The translations under genes and the position numbers were made by a program. The notes under the pieces are model-generated. The model was not told where the DNA came from, did not search any database, and saw only the letters and a program-made list of their open reading frames with translations. From Pseudomonas helleri (GTDB lineage: Bacteria > Pseudomonadota > Gammaproteobacteria > Pseudomonadales > Pseudomonadaceae), in contig NZ_WIWC01000007.1 in assembly GCF_009600315.1 (NCBI RefSeq), positions 107,351-171,350 on the forward strand: a stretch of DNA of 64,000 bases, read 5' to 3'. Numbering within the stretch: position 1 is the stretch's first letter; every line of letters begins with the position of its first letter. Shown here in pieces: positions 18,185-27,438 of the stretch.

Positions 18185-19240
18185 ATGGTTCAGCCTCGCC
18201 GTTACCTGTTTATCAGTTTGGTGTCTGCACTGATCGCAGGCGGTCTCTGGTATGGGATGCGCACCGTTCCTACGGTAGCTCCCGCCACCACTAGCCACAG
18301 TTACTCCGCTGCGCTCGAACAAGCTCATAACGGGCAGCCCGGTGCTGCGCGGGTTTTGTATCAGCAACTGGCCCGCACCGACCTCTCCGATATACGTCGT
18401 GCTAGCTTGCATGCCGAACTGCCTAACTATCCAAGCCCTCAAGCCTTGAAACTGGCAGATGCCGATCTGCTCAACTCCTCGCCTTTAGTGCGTCAGGCGG
18501 CGATCCAAAGCATTGTCGGCCTGGTGCCCAACGCTCAACGCACACTGCTGCTTGGCCCGTTACTGGACGACCCTGAACAAAGCGTACGGTTTGCGGCAGC
18601 CAATGCTTTGCTGGGTTTGTCGGCGGATGAACAAGGTCTGTACTTCGGACCGTTGCAACAAGTCATCGACGAGTATGAACGCGACCTCATGACTCGACCT
18701 GACGACGCGCAAGCACAAGGTCAGCTCGCTCGGTTGTACCTGCATGAAGGGCAATTGGATCAGGCTCAGGCAGCGCTTGAGAAAGTCACGGCCCTGGAGC
18801 CCGATAACCTGCGCGCGGTAGTCGCACAAGTAGAGTTGCTGGAGAAGCGCGGGCACGCTGATCAAGCACGGCAACTGTTGGCCAAGCAACTGCAAGCGCA
18901 CCCGGACTCGGCTTACCTGCAACATGCCCTTGGGGTATGGCTGCTCAACCACGGCCAGACAGAATACGCATTGCTCGGCCTGGCTAAAGCCGTGGAGCTG
19001 GAACCTGATAACAGTGACTACCGGTACAAACTGGCGGTTGCCCTGCACGACCTTGAACAACTGGAAGCGGCGCAACGCCAACTTGAAGAACTGTTGCAGC
19101 GCCAACCCGCCAATCGCAAGGCCCGCATCCTGTTGATCCGCTACTGGAAGGAAACCGGGCAGCTACAGAACGTGCAGGTGTTACTGGCACAGCTTGAACA
19201 AATGAACCCCGATGATCCGGCTTTGCAGCAGGGACTTTAA
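18185..19240 (+). CDS. Membrane-anchored tetratricopeptide repeat protein
   Basis: A 351-residue protein of unknown specific role. The ATG at 18185 (MVQPRRYLF) is preferred to a TTG 36 bases upstream because it opens a positively charged N-terminus and single membrane anchor (about residues 8-24) with the rest facing the periplasm. Residues ~60-150 look like short HEAT-type repeats (SSPLVRQAAIQSIVGL, DPEQSVRFAAANALLGL). From ~165 on there are several TPR units (DDAQAQGQLARLYLHEGQLD, LEPDNLRAVVAQVELLEKRG, LEPDNSDYRYKLAVALHDL). Such proteins are scaffolds. It is a single-gene unit between the efflux terminator and a convergent sugar dehydrogenase; no partner can be deduced. Confidence 0.75.
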   Translation: MVQPRRYLFISLVSALIAGGLWYGMRTVPTVAPATTSHSYSAALEQAHNGQPGAARVLYQQLARTDLSDIRRASLHAELPNYPSPQALKLADADLLNSSPLVRQAAIQSIVGLVPNAQRTLLLGPLLDDPEQSVRFAAANALLGLSADEQGLYFGPLQQVIDEYERDLMTRPDDAQAQGQLARLYLHEGQLDQAQAALEKVTALEPDNLRAVVAQVELLEKRGHADQARQLLAKQLQAHPDSAYLQHALGVWLLNHGQTEYALLGLAKAVELEPDNSDYRYKLAVALHDLEQLEAAQRQLEELLQRQPANRKARILLIRYWKETGQLQNVQVLLAQLEQMNPDDPALQQGL

Positions 19241-19274
19241 AAGGGACTCACGGTTAGCACAAGCAGGCTGCCCG

Positions 19275-20423
19275 CTACTTCAGGCCCACGCGATAAAGCG
19301 CGCCATTCTCATCATCGGTCAAGACATACACATACCCGTCAGGCCCCTGGCGAACGTCGCGAATACGCGCGTTCAAGTCACCTAACAAGCGCTCCTCATG
19401 CACCACCTTGTCGCCATCGAGCTGTAGCCGTATCAAACCTTTATCTGCCAGCGCGCCAATAAACAAGCTGTGTTGCCAGGGCTTGAAGCGGTCTGCGTCG
19501 TAGAACGCCATGCCGCTGATGCCCGGCGATTTCTCCCAGACGTGATGAGGAACAACGGTGCCATCCAGCGTCTTGCCCTTGGCCTCGGGGATTGGCTGGG
19601 ATGAATAATCAATGCCATGGGTCGCCAACGGCCAGCCATAGTTTTTGCCGGGCTCAATTACGTTGATTTCATCCCCGCCTTTGGGGCCATGTTCATGGGT
19701 CCAGAGCGCGCCCGACCATGGATTAAGTGCCGCCCCCTGTTGATTGCGATGACCGTAGGACCAGATTTCCGGCCGCACGCCTGACTCTTTCACAAAAGGG
19801 TTGTCGGTCGGGATTTTTCCGTCGGGGAAGATGCGCACAATTTTGCCTTGCAACTTGTCGAGATCCTGGGACGTGGGCCGCTGATTATTCTCGCCAAGCG
19901 CGATAAACAGATACCCATCGCCGTCGAAGACCAGTCGAGAACCAAAGTGATTACCCGTGGAGAGTTTGGGTGTTTGTCGAAAAATCACCTCAAAATTGTC
20001 CAGCTCGGTCAAATCATCCGATAAACGAGCGCGGCCAACCGCAGTACCTGCTTTACCTTCGTCGCCACCCTCTGCATACGACAAATACACCAGCCGGTCT
20101 TTAGCAAAAGTCGGCGACAGGACGACATCAAGCAATCCACCCTGCCCCTTGGCCCACACTTGCGGAACGCCTGACAGCGGCGCCGAGAGTTTGCCTTCAG
20201 GGCTTACTACCCGCAATTGTCCTGGTCGCTCGGTAATCAACATACCTTTATTGTTCGGCAGAAAAGCCACAGCCCAGGGATGATCCAGGCCTTGCACCAC
20301 GGGTGTGACTGTCACGGTTCCCGCTTCGGAAGAAAAGCTCTTCTGCTCGTCGGCATGAACCGATAGTGCAACATTGAGCATTGACGAGGCGCACACAACA
20401 GCCAAAAGCGTTTTTCTCAACAT
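19275..20423 (-). CDS. yliI: PQQ-dependent soluble aldose sugar dehydrogenase (YliI/Asd type)
   Basis: A 382-residue periplasmic beta-propeller protein of the sorbosone/glucose dehydrogenase family. An N-terminal signal peptide (about 1-24, ending VHA) precedes the mature DEQKS start. The family signature is clear: GLDHPWAVAFLP, GLLDVVLSPTF, YLSYAEG, NHFGSRLVFDGDGYLFIALGE, HRNQQGAALNPWSGALWTHEHGPKGGDE and NYGWPLATHG, containing the residues that hold PQQ and calcium. Family members oxidise the C1 hydroxyl of aldoses, passing electrons to a soluble acceptor. It lies 18 bases downstream of a small exported-protein gene and probably shares its transcript. PQQ must be made elsewhere. Confidence 0.87.
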   Translation of the reverse strand: MLRKTLLAVVCASSMLNVALSVHADEQKSFSSEAGTVTVTPVVQGLDHPWAVAFLPNNKGMLITERPGQLRVVSPEGKLSAPLSGVPQVWAKGQGGLLDVVLSPTFAKDRLVYLSYAEGGDEGKAGTAVGRARLSDDLTELDNFEVIFRQTPKLSTGNHFGSRLVFDGDGYLFIALGENNQRPTSQDLDKLQGKIVRIFPDGKIPTDNPFVKESGVRPEIWSYGHRNQQGAALNPWSGALWTHEHGPKGGDEINVIEPGKNYGWPLATHGIDYSSQPIPEAKGKTLDGTVVPHHVWEKSPGISGMAFYDADRFKPWQHSLFIGALADKGLIRLQLDGDKVVHEERLLGDLNARIRDVRQGPDGYVYVLTDDENGALYRVGLK

Positions 20424-20441
20424 GAGCTATTCCTTATTCGA

Positions 20442-20786
20442 TTAACGGTTGTCTCGCGGTTGCAGCGACGGTGCTGTCGGCTTGACGGTCGCGGGCAACG
20501 ACGGATTACGCGGATAGCCATTGCCCACTCCGCCATTTTCAAGGGTCGGGTTTTTCACCCTGGGCATGGTCGAAGGGCCTCTCGGCACTGGCGTGGAAGG
20601 AACGCTGCCTTGGCGGCTATTAGGATTGATACGCCGGATTGTGTTGTTGGTGCTGCCGGGCTGGGAGCCTTGTGCGATCCACTGGCTGCCGGGCGAGTCG
20701 GTAGCCGGAAACGGGTGTGCATTCGCGCACGTGACCGTGGCAAACCCTAATAGCAACAAGACGAGTTTGGATCGACAACTGTTCAT
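20442..20786 (-). CDS. Small exported Pro/Asn-rich protein of unknown function
   Basis: A 114-residue protein with a clear signal peptide (MNSCRSKLVLLLLGFATVTC, then ANA). The ATG at 20786 is chosen over the adjacent GTG at 20789 because GGAG sits 7 bases upstream of it. The mature part is low in hydrophobics, rich in Pro, Asn, Ser and Arg, and probably disordered, with repeated R-N/P-x-P patterns. I do not recognise a family. It precedes the sugar dehydrogenase by 18 bases in the same orientation, suggesting co-transcription. Confidence 0.6.
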   Translation of the reverse strand: MNSCRSKLVLLLLGFATVTCANAHPFPATDSPGSQWIAQGSQPGSTNNTIRRINPNSRQGSVPSTPVPRGPSTMPRVKNPTLENGGVGNGYPRNPSLPATVKPTAPSLQPRDNR

Positions 20787-21089
20787 CACGTTCTCCTTCT
20801 CTGCGCACCCTATATCTTTGAGGGACTCTTGGGCTGCAGGTTCGGTTTAAAACGTTAATACGCTCAATTTAAAGAGTCAAAATGTCACTCAATGTTGCTA
20901 CGGGGCAGCGATAGCCTGGGAGCTTGCTGGGCGCTGATCACCCCGCAATCGGTGCATGTAGGCGTCTCAGCCATAGGCATCTGCTATGACGGACGCAAGC
21001 ACTCTGAAGGCAGGGTGAAACCGATCTGGATGGCCACGCCGTCGGTTAGCACTGGAGGCGGGAGTCGCGGGATACACATGAGCGTGTAA
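20787..21089. other. Intergenic gap without recognisable gene
   Basis: About 300 bases between two minus-strand genes. The left part holds the promoter and ribosome-binding region (AGAAGGAGAAC) of the small exported protein. A 65-codon plus-strand frame (20892-21089) has no recognisable product and no clear ribosome-binding site. Nothing else is seen. Confidence 0.4.
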
Positions 21090-21602
21090 TCAAGGATAAG
21101 GATCAGGCCCGATTTCTATCACGGTCGATTCGCGAGCCTCTGCAATCAGCGCTTCGCGGCAGACCTGGTAGCAGTCCTCGATATGGCCGTTACCCACCAT
21201 TTTCATCACGCCAAAGCTGATGGTGGCGGCCACTGCCTGACCGACAAAAGGCACAAACCGAATGACCGATTTGGTGGCTACCTTGGTGCCCATTTTGCGA
21301 ACCAGCGACATGACTAACGTCCGACTGATGAATTTGCCGATGACTTCACTGCCAATGCCTGACACTGCGACCACGATGAGACGTCTGGATCGCGTGTCCA
21401 TTTGTTCAATCTGTTGAGGAGTCAAACCGAATTTACTGTTGATTGCCGGCAGCATTTCAACCAGCAGCGCCACATCCGTTCCAATGTCCAGCCCTGGTAT
21501 CGGAATGGCCGCTGCGCCAGCCGATACGGCAGAACGCTTGGTGACCATGGCTTTACATTCGTCACGAATGCGATCCAGCTCAGCTAATGATCTGATTAAC
21601 AT
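21090..21602 (-). CDS. DUF697-like hydrophobic protein
   Basis: A 170-residue protein. After a charged N-terminus (MLIRSLAELDRIRDECKAMV) it has the pattern SAGAAAIPIPGLDIGTDVA, then a conserved-looking basic turn and a glycine-rich C-terminal segment (FVPFVGQAVAATISFGVMKM). This ordering resembles the hydrophobic C-terminal domain of YcjF-like/DUF697 proteins, where such segments associate with membranes. There is no GTPase domain, so it is a stand-alone version. Flanks are single genes and no operon partner is seen. Function unknown; the family resemblance is moderate. Confidence 0.6.
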   Translation of the reverse strand: MLIRSLAELDRIRDECKAMVTKRSAVSAGAAAIPIPGLDIGTDVALLVEMLPAINSKFGLTPQQIEQMDTRSRRLIVVAVSGIGSEVIGKFISRTLVMSLVRKMGTKVATKSVIRFVPFVGQAVAATISFGVMKMVGNGHIEDCYQVCREALIAEARESTVIEIGPDPYP

Positions 21603-21790
21603 AGGATTCCCCGACTCAATAATAAATCCGACGCAGTCTACTACGCCCTTCAGCCACTCATGTCTGGCTTGCTTTAAATGTAGAGGGGATACGAGGCAAG
21701 AAATTCAGAAGAAGTATGAAATTTAGCCGCATGCGGGCTTTGGCGGGAGGGAAATCAGCCTGTACTCGCCAGGAGTACAGGCTTGGGGTG

Positions 21791-22105
21791 TTACACGTCT
21801 TTTTTAACTTTTGTCCACTCGGACTTGATTTTCTGAACGAAGGAATCTTTCGGCGCTTCTTTACAGGCGGTAATCACCAGAGGAGTGAGGGTTTCAACAC
21901 CGTCGACGTCCAGCACAGCGTCTTCTACCTTGCCGCTTTTGTTAACGGCTTCACCCAGACCCACAGCAGTCGGCTGGAAGGTGTCTTTGACTGCCAGAAA
22001 GTCTTCGCACGTCCATTTCGAAACGGGCTTGGCATCAGCGGCCTGAGCCATTGAAGTCATGGCCACCAAACTTGCTGCGCCAATCATCAGGATGTACTTC
22101 TTCAT
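21791..22105 (-). CDS. hdeA: Periplasmic acid-stress chaperone HdeA
   Basis: A 104-residue exported protein. The signal peptide (MKKYILMIGAASLVAMTSMAQA) is followed by a short helical domain with WTCEDFLAV and VITACKE, the two cysteines that form the HdeA disulfide. In enterobacteria HdeA dissociates and unfolds at low pH to bind denatured periplasmic proteins; the same role is expected. The length matches the family and AGGGAAAT precedes the ATG. It is monocistronic; no HdeB is adjacent. Confidence 0.87.
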   Translation of the reverse strand: MKKYILMIGAASLVAMTSMAQAADAKPVSKWTCEDFLAVKDTFQPTAVGLGEAVNKSGKVEDAVLDVDGVETLTPLVITACKEAPKDSFVQKIKSEWTKVKKDV

Positions 22106-22310
22106 ATCAATATTTCCCTATTATCGAAAGAATGTGAGTGACATTGGTTATACCGCCAAGAACATAGTTGCCAAAACCGACCCTGTCAAAGAAGTAACGA
22201 AGGCGCTTCAGCCTGTGAACACGCTGTTGTAGATATCCAAAAGGCACACGAAATCATGGGACGAATTGATCTGTAAATCCGACCCTGTCTCTGTCGTCTC
22301 AGTTACCTCA

Positions 22311-22341
22311 AAGTGCCTGGAAAGCGTTCTTCCTGGCACTT
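22311..22341 (-). terminator. Hairpin downstream of the alcohol dehydrogenase
   Basis: AAGTGCC and GGAA arms (12 bp with one T-T mismatch) around a 7-base loop, followed on the minus strand by a short T run. It begins 25 bases after the dehydrogenase stop. Plausible intrinsic terminator. Confidence 0.5.
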
Positions 22342-22365
22342 GTAGCCGTCAGTTGGCCAATCTGA

Positions 22366-23403
22366 TCATTGCGAAAGAATCACTTTCATCGCCTTCTCTT
22401 TAGCCGCATTACCGAATACTTCGTACGCTTCAAGAATGTCATTCAGGGCAAAGCGGTGAGTGATCAATTGACCGGCGTCAACTTTGCCGGACTGCACCGT
22501 TTTCATCAGCATGGGAGTGGTATTGGTATTCACCAGCCCGGTTGAAATCGTGACGTTCTGGATCCACAGTTTTTCCAGATGCAACTCAACACTTTTACCG
22601 TGTACGCCTACGTTGGCGATACTGCCGCCGGGGGCAACCACCGACTGGCAGGTGTCAAATGACGCAGGAATGCCCACAGCCTCAATAGCCACGTCCACCC
22701 CTACCCCTTGGGTCAGCTCAAAAATTCGCTCAACAGCATTTTGCGTGTTGATGTCGATTACGTGGGTTGCGCCAAACCGTTGAGCCACTTCCAGTCGGTT
22801 GGTATCACCATCGACCACGATCAACATGGCGGGTGAATAAAACTGAGCCGTCAGGAGCGCAGCCATACCGACAGGCCCAGCGCCTACAATCACGACACTG
22901 TCTCCCGGCTTGACCTTGCCTGCCAGCACGCCGATCTCAAAACCAGTGGGTAAAATATCGCTCAGCATCACCAGCGCTTCCTCGTCCGCTCCGGCGGGAA
23001 CGGGATAAAGGCTGTTGTCGGCATGGGGAATACGCACATATTCAGCTTGGGTACCGTCAATCAGGTGCCCCAGAATCCAACCGCCGTCAGCACAATGGGA
23101 ATACATCTGGCGGCGACAGTTCGGGCAACTGCCGCAGGACGTTATGCAAGAGATCAAGACATGATCACCCGGTTTGAAGTTGCGTACAGCCGAACCTACC
23201 GACTCAATCACGCCCACGCCTTCATGGCCCAATACGGTACCTTTAGCAACTTCCGGGACATCGCCCTTGAGGATATGCAGGTCCGTGCCACAGATGGTCG
23301 TGTGGAGGATACGAACGATAGCATCGGTCGGTTTATCGACGACCGGTGTTGGAACCTCGGCCCAGCTCTTTTCGCCCGGCCCCTGATAGGTGAGTGCTTT
23401 CAT
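22366..23403 (-). CDS. Zinc-dependent medium-chain alcohol dehydrogenase
   Basis: A 345-residue NAD(P)-dependent dehydrogenase. The ATG at 23403 is selected because AAAGGAAAG lies just upstream and the protein then begins MKALTYQGPGEKSW as in its family; an upstream in-frame extension of 51 residues is poor coding. Catalytic zinc ligands are Cys38 (ICGTDLHI) and His60-Glu61 (LGHEGVG); structural zinc cysteines are 90, 93, 96 and 104. The Rossmann motif VIVGAGPVGMAAL follows near residue 170. The sequence resembles the Pseudomonas/Ralstonia secondary or iso-alcohol dehydrogenases that interconvert alcohols and aldehydes or ketones. It is a single-gene unit; substrate is not predictable. Confidence 0.87.
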   Translation of the reverse strand: MKALTYQGPGEKSWAEVPTPVVDKPTDAIVRILHTTICGTDLHILKGDVPEVAKGTVLGHEGVGVIESVGSAVRNFKPGDHVLISCITSCGSCPNCRRQMYSHCADGGWILGHLIDGTQAEYVRIPHADNSLYPVPAGADEEALVMLSDILPTGFEIGVLAGKVKPGDSVVIVGAGPVGMAALLTAQFYSPAMLIVVDGDTNRLEVAQRFGATHVIDINTQNAVERIFELTQGVGVDVAIEAVGIPASFDTCQSVVAPGGSIANVGVHGKSVELHLEKLWIQNVTISTGLVNTNTTPMLMKTVQSGKVDAGQLITHRFALNDILEAYEVFGNAAKEKAMKVILSQ

Positions 23404-23849
23404 GATGGCTTTCCTTTCTCCGATCAGAATCAACAGCGATTGGCGCGCCATGCCTCTGCAACGCCCCCCTAAAGTCGTTCGATGGAGTAAAGCAGCCTTT
23501 GACCAATGCGCATTGCCGCAGGTCATAAAACCCGATGACTGCGTTCTTGCGCTCAAGGCGTATCGGAATCAACCGCGCCCGCTCCCGCGAATCAAACCCA
23601 AATCACCTGTTTTATCGCCTAGCAGACTTGAATCAGACGCTCTGCGGCGTACACCTGTTGTCACACCTATGCGACAATGCCCGCCATATCCGGCATGATT
23701 CCCGCCTTTTTTGCTCAGCAACCTGGACAAAACGTCCACGGGTTGCTCTCTACAAATGCGCGCTGGGTCAACTCACGCTCAGACTGGAGAGTCTTCGAAT
23801 GGGCCCAAGCCCAAATCCGCGCTCTCTAAGCTATTGATAGGTAAAGTAA
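23404..23849 (+). promoter_or_regulatory. Intergenic region with structured leader before ybiT
   Basis: No convincing gene in 446 bases. Close to ybiT three consecutive stem-loops can be drawn on the plus strand: 23717-23747 (AGCAACC/GGTTGCT enclosing GGAC/GTCC), 23781-23794 (AGACT/AGTCT) and 23803-23814 (GGGC/GCCC). None is followed by a T run. They may be a 5' leader controlling the ABC-F gene or simply chance structure. The dehydrogenase promoter must lie on the other strand at the left end. Confidence 0.35.
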
Positions 23850-25436
23850 TTGATCTCCACAGCTAACATCACCATGCAGTTCGGCGCAAAGCCGCTCTTT
23901 GAGAACGTTTCAGTAAAATTCGGCGCGGGTAACCGTTATGGCTTGATCGGCGCTAACGGTTGCGGCAAATCCACCTTCATGAAAATCCTCGGCGGCGACC
24001 TTGAGTCCTCCGGCGGTCAGGTCATGCTGGAGCCGAACGTGCGCCTGGGTAAGCTGCGCCAGGACCAGTTCGCGTACGAAGAATTCACCGTGATCGACAC
24101 GGTGATCATGGGTCATGAAGAGCTGTGGAAGGTCAAGGCTGAGCGTGATCGCATCTACTCGATGCCCGAAATGACCGAAGCCCATGGCATGGCCGTCGCA
24201 GAGCTTGAAACAGAATTTGCTGAAATGGACGGCTACACCGCCGAGTCCCGTGCCGGCGAGTTGCTGCTGGGCCTGGGTATCGGCATTGAGCAACACAACG
24301 GCCCGATGAGCGAAGTCTCTCCGGGCTGGAAGCTGCGCGTATTGCTGGCTCAGGCACTGTTCTCCGATCCTGAAGTGCTGCTGCTCGACGAACCTACCAA
24401 CCACTTGGATATCAACACCATCCGCTGGCTGGAAAACATTCTGACTCAGCGTAACAGTCTGATGATCATCATCTCTCACGACCGTCACTTCCTGAACAGC
24501 GTGTGCACCCACATGGCTGACCTGGACTACGGCGAGCTACGTCTGTTCCCGGGCAACTATGACGAATACATGACAGTCGCCACTCAGTCGCGCGAGCAAC
24601 TGCTGTCGGAAAACGCCAAGAAGAAAGCACAGATCAACGAACTGCAATCGTTCGTCAGCCGTTTCTCGGCCAACGCCTCGAAATCCAAGCAGGCCAGCTC
24701 CCGTGCCAAGGCGATCGACAAGATCACCCTGGCCGAGGTCAAGCCTTCGAGCCGCGTCAGCCCGTTTATCCGTTTCGAGCAGACCAAAAAACTGCACCGT
24801 CAGGCGGTTATCGTCGATCAGATGGCCAAAGGCTTCGACGGCAAAACGCTGTTCAAGGATTTCAGCTTCACTGTTGAGGCGGGCGAGCGCGTAGCGATCA
24901 TTGGCCCGAACGGTATCGGTAAAACCACCCTGCTGCGTACGCTGGTCAATGAACTGACGCCGGACGCCGGTACGGTCAAGTGGACAGAAGCCGCTGAGTT
25001 GGGCTATTACGCCCAGGATCATGCTCACGACTTTGAAGACGACATGACCCTGTTCGACTGGATGGGCCAGTGGACTCAAGGCGAGCAAATGGTGCGTGGC
25101 ACCTTGGGCCGCATGCTGTTCTCCAACGATGACATCCTGAAGTCGGTGAAGGTGATTTCCGGTGGTGAGCAAGGCCGTATGTTGTTCGGCAAGCTGATCC
25201 TGCAAAAACCGAACGTACTGATCATGGACGAACCGACCAACCACTTGGACATGGAGTCTATCGAAGCGTTGAACCTGGCGCTCGAGAACTACCCTGGCAC
25301 CTTGGTCTTCGTGAGTCATGACCGTGAGTTCGTGTCTTCGCTGGCCACTCGTATCATCGAGTTGAGCCCAAGCGGTGTAATCGACTTCAGCGGCACTTAC
25401 GACGACTACCTGCGCAGCCAAGGCGTCGTGTTCTGA
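23850..25436 (+). CDS. ybiT: ABC-F ribosome-associated ATPase, YbiT subfamily
   Basis: A 528-residue soluble protein with two ABC domains and no membrane segments. The start is TTG at 23850, supported by AGGT upstream and by alignment of [24 protein letters not shown] with the usual YbiT N-terminus; the first ATG would cut into the first beta strand. Walker A GANGCGKS (near 38) and DEPTNHLD are in domain 1, whose signature is the unusual VSPGWKLRV; domain 2 has GPNGIGKT, signature ISGGEQGR and a second DEPTNHLD. A charged linker rich in Lys/Ser (about 245-290) joins them, the P-site tRNA interaction motif region in ABC-F proteins. ABC-F proteins act on stalled or resting ribosomes. It is monocistronic with its own terminator. 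Confidence 0.9.
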   Translation: MISTANITMQFGAKPLFENVSVKFGAGNRYGLIGANGCGKSTFMKILGGDLESSGGQVMLEPNVRLGKLRQDQFAYEEFTVIDTVIMGHEELWKVKAERDRIYSMPEMTEAHGMAVAELETEFAEMDGYTAESRAGELLLGLGIGIEQHNGPMSEVSPGWKLRVLLAQALFSDPEVLLLDEPTNHLDINTIRWLENILTQRNSLMIIISHDRHFLNSVCTHMADLDYGELRLFPGNYDEYMTVATQSREQLLSENAKKKAQINELQSFVSRFSANASKSKQASSRAKAIDKITLAEVKPSSRVSPFIRFEQTKKLHRQAVIVDQMAKGFDGKTLFKDFSFTVEAGERVAIIGPNGIGKTTLLRTLVNELTPDAGTVKWTEAAELGYYAQDHAHDFEDDMTLFDWMGQWTQGEQMVRGTLGRMLFSNDDILKSVKVISGGEQGRMLFGKLILQKPNVLIMDEPTNHLDMESIEALNLALENYPGTLVFVSHDREFVSSLATRIIELSPSGVIDFSGTYDDYLRSQGVVF

Positions 25437-25478
25437 TATCAGACACCGTCAATGACAAGCCAAGTGTCATAACAAATA

Positions 25479-25503
25479 CCCCGTCCCGTTGACGGGGTTT
25501 TTT
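25479..25503 (+). terminator. Rho-independent terminator of ybiT
   Basis: CCCCGTC / GACGGGG, a 7-bp perfect stem with a 5-base loop followed by six T residues, 42 bases after the ybiT stop. Confidence 0.92.
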
Positions 25504-25567
25504 GTTTCAATGTCTGGACTTAAATAGTTAGCCTGCTTTCATTTATCCCCTCGTCACGCCATCATGC

Positions 25568-26785
25568 ATGCCTCGACCGCCATTCGGACCGCTTGTCATG
25601 CCTGCGCAACACCCCTCGCCTGCTCATTCGCGGTCGGTCATGCTGCAAATTCTTTCAATCGTGATGTATACCTTCATCGCATTCATCTGCATCGGTTTAC
25701 CGATTGCCGTATTGCCCGGCTATGTCAATGACCACCTGGGCTTCAGCGCAGTCGTAGCGGGGCTGACAATCGCTTCGCAATACCTTGCGACCTTGTTAAG
25801 CCGACCTTCTGCCGGGCGTCTGGTAGACAGCGTCGGAACCAAACCCGCCATTGTCTATGGATTAATCGGCATTGCCGTCAGCGGCGTTCTCACATCACTG
25901 GCAGTGTTGCTGGAGAACTGGCCATTACTCAGCCTGGCTGTGTTGCTGGTCGGTCGGGTGTTTCTGGGCGTTGCCCAAGGGCTAATCGGTGTCGGGACCA
26001 TTAGCTGGGGGATTGCTCAGGTCGGCTCGCAACATACAGCGCGTGCCATCGGTTGGAACGGTATAGCCTCTTACGGTGCTATTGCTTTAGGCGCACCGCT
26101 GGGCGTGGTGATGATTGACGTTGCCGGTTTTTTCAGCCTGGGTATTGCCCTGCTGGGGTTGGCGTTATTGGCCTTAGTGCTGATCCGCAATAAACCCTCC
26201 ATCCCGGTCATTCGAGGCGTGCGCATGCCCTTCTGGTCGGTGTTCGGCTTGATTGCACCTTTTGGCATCAGCTTGACGCTCGCTTCTATCGGCTACGGCA
26301 CACTCACCACCTTCGTGACGCTCTTTTATATTGACCGTGGGTGGAACGGAGCGGCGTATTGCCTCTCCGTTTTTGGTGTTTGCTTTATTCTGGCCCGACT
26401 GATCTTCACCAATAGCATCAACCGTTTTGGTGGCTACAGCGTGGCGATAGCCTGCATAACCATCGAAACCTGCGGCCTGATATTACTTTGGTTGGCCCCT
26501 TCGGCTGTGTATGCCTTGATCGGCGCAGGCATGACCGGTTTTGGCCTGTCACTGGTGTACCCGGCCCTGGGTGTGGAAGCTGTGAAGCAAGTGCCCATCT
26601 CGAGCCGAGGGGCAGGCCTTAGCGCATATGCCGTATTTTTCGATCTGGCACTGGCTATCGCGGGTCCGGTCATGGGCGCTATTGCCTTGAATATGGGTTA
26701 CCCGTCGATATTCTTCAGTGCTGCGGCATTGAGTGTGCTTGGAGTGCTAATTGTTGTAGGGCTTTCCTTACGCAAAACAGCTTAG
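25568..26785 (+). CDS. MFS transporter, YhhS/YfcJ (UPF0226) type
   Basis: A 405-residue inner-membrane protein with 12 predicted helices. The region after the N-terminus, SVMLQILSIVMYTFIAFICIG then LPIAVLPGYVNDHLGFSAVVAGL, and the RPSAGRLVDSVGTKPAI loop (MFS motif A) resemble the YhhS/YfcJ family of uncharacterised exporters. An alternative ATG exists 30 bases inside; neither has a clear ribosome-binding site, so the start is uncertain. E. coli YhhS has been linked to glyphosate tolerance, but the natural substrate is unknown. It stands alone between ybiT and a small exported protein. Confidence 0.82.
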   Translation: MPRPPFGPLVMPAQHPSPAHSRSVMLQILSIVMYTFIAFICIGLPIAVLPGYVNDHLGFSAVVAGLTIASQYLATLLSRPSAGRLVDSVGTKPAIVYGLIGIAVSGVLTSLAVLLENWPLLSLAVLLVGRVFLGVAQGLIGVGTISWGIAQVGSQHTARAIGWNGIASYGAIALGAPLGVVMIDVAGFFSLGIALLGLALLALVLIRNKPSIPVIRGVRMPFWSVFGLIAPFGISLTLASIGYGTLTTFVTLFYIDRGWNGAAYCLSVFGVCFILARLIFTNSINRFGGYSVAIACITIETCGLILLWLAPSAVYALIGAGMTGFGLSLVYPALGVEAVKQVPISSRGAGLSAYAVFFDLALAIAGPVMGAIALNMGYPSIFFSAAALSVLGVLIVVGLSLRKTA

Positions 26786-27009
26786 TTACTAAAAAACACA
26801 ACTAAAAACACATACACAACTTTCTTTCCAGGCCATGCAAAGCGGCATTTATCATGCATGGCTTATCACCTTGCAACATCAAGCATTAAAGGTGCCCTAA
26901 AGCCATTATTGCGCATTAATTATTTTTAGCCAGTATACGCCGCGCCGACCAGACTCGGTACCAAGTGCCCGATACCTACAATTGAAAGTTCTGACTGAGT
27001 AATAATAAA

Positions 27010-27405
27010 ATGCGCTTCTTGATCAAAGCTTTGACCCTGCCCGTTTTAATCATCGGCCTGCAAAACGTTGCATTGGCAGATTACAAAATTGATTCCGGCC
27101 CTCCTGGCGGCTGGCCATGCTGCCCTTTCAGTGATGCCATGCTGAAAACCGATGTGCTGCCGATTACCAACGCCACTCAAAAACTACTGCAAATACAGGG
27201 GGTCACGTTTAACTGGAAAGAAGGAAATCGCGCCGATGTTGGCGTTATTGCGCAAGATGTACAAAAGGTTTACCCGCAATTAGTCCGACAGGACAAACAG
27301 TACCTTCGCGTGGACTACGAAAAGTTGGTGGGCCCGCTGATTGAGTCCGTTCGAGAAATGGACGCCCGCATCAAACAACTCGAAGCAGTCCAAAAGACTC
27401 ATTAA
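27010..27405 (+). CDS. Secreted stand-alone peptidase S74 (tail-fibre chaperone) domain protein
   Basis: A 131-residue protein with a signal peptide (about 1-23, ending ALA-DYK), a Gly/Pro/Cys-rich linker (GPPGGWPCCPF), and then a nearly complete S74 intramolecular chaperone domain: SDAMLKTDVLPI, VTFNWKEG, DVGVIAQDVQKVYPQLV, YLRVDYEKLVGPLIESVREM and a C-terminal helix. In phage tail spikes, endosialidases and MYRF this domain trimerises a preceding fibre and then cuts itself off with a Ser-Lys dyad spaced S-D-x-x-x-K; here Ser41 and Lys46 fit. The usual long fibre upstream is missing: only ~17 residues separate the signal peptide from the catalytic serine. No phage genes are nearby. Family call is firm; role is unknown. 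Confidence 0.78.
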   Translation: MRFLIKALTLPVLIIGLQNVALADYKIDSGPPGGWPCCPFSDAMLKTDVLPITNATQKLLQIQGVTFNWKEGNRADVGVIAQDVQKVYPQLVRQDKQYLRVDYEKLVGPLIESVREMDARIKQLEAVQKTH

Positions 27406-27438
27406 ATTCGACATCTATATAACGGTCATTTGCACAGA

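Noticed and set aside
20892..21089. Small plus-strand frame of 65 codons
   Set aside because: No ribosome-binding site, no recognisable motif, unlike neighbouring genes.
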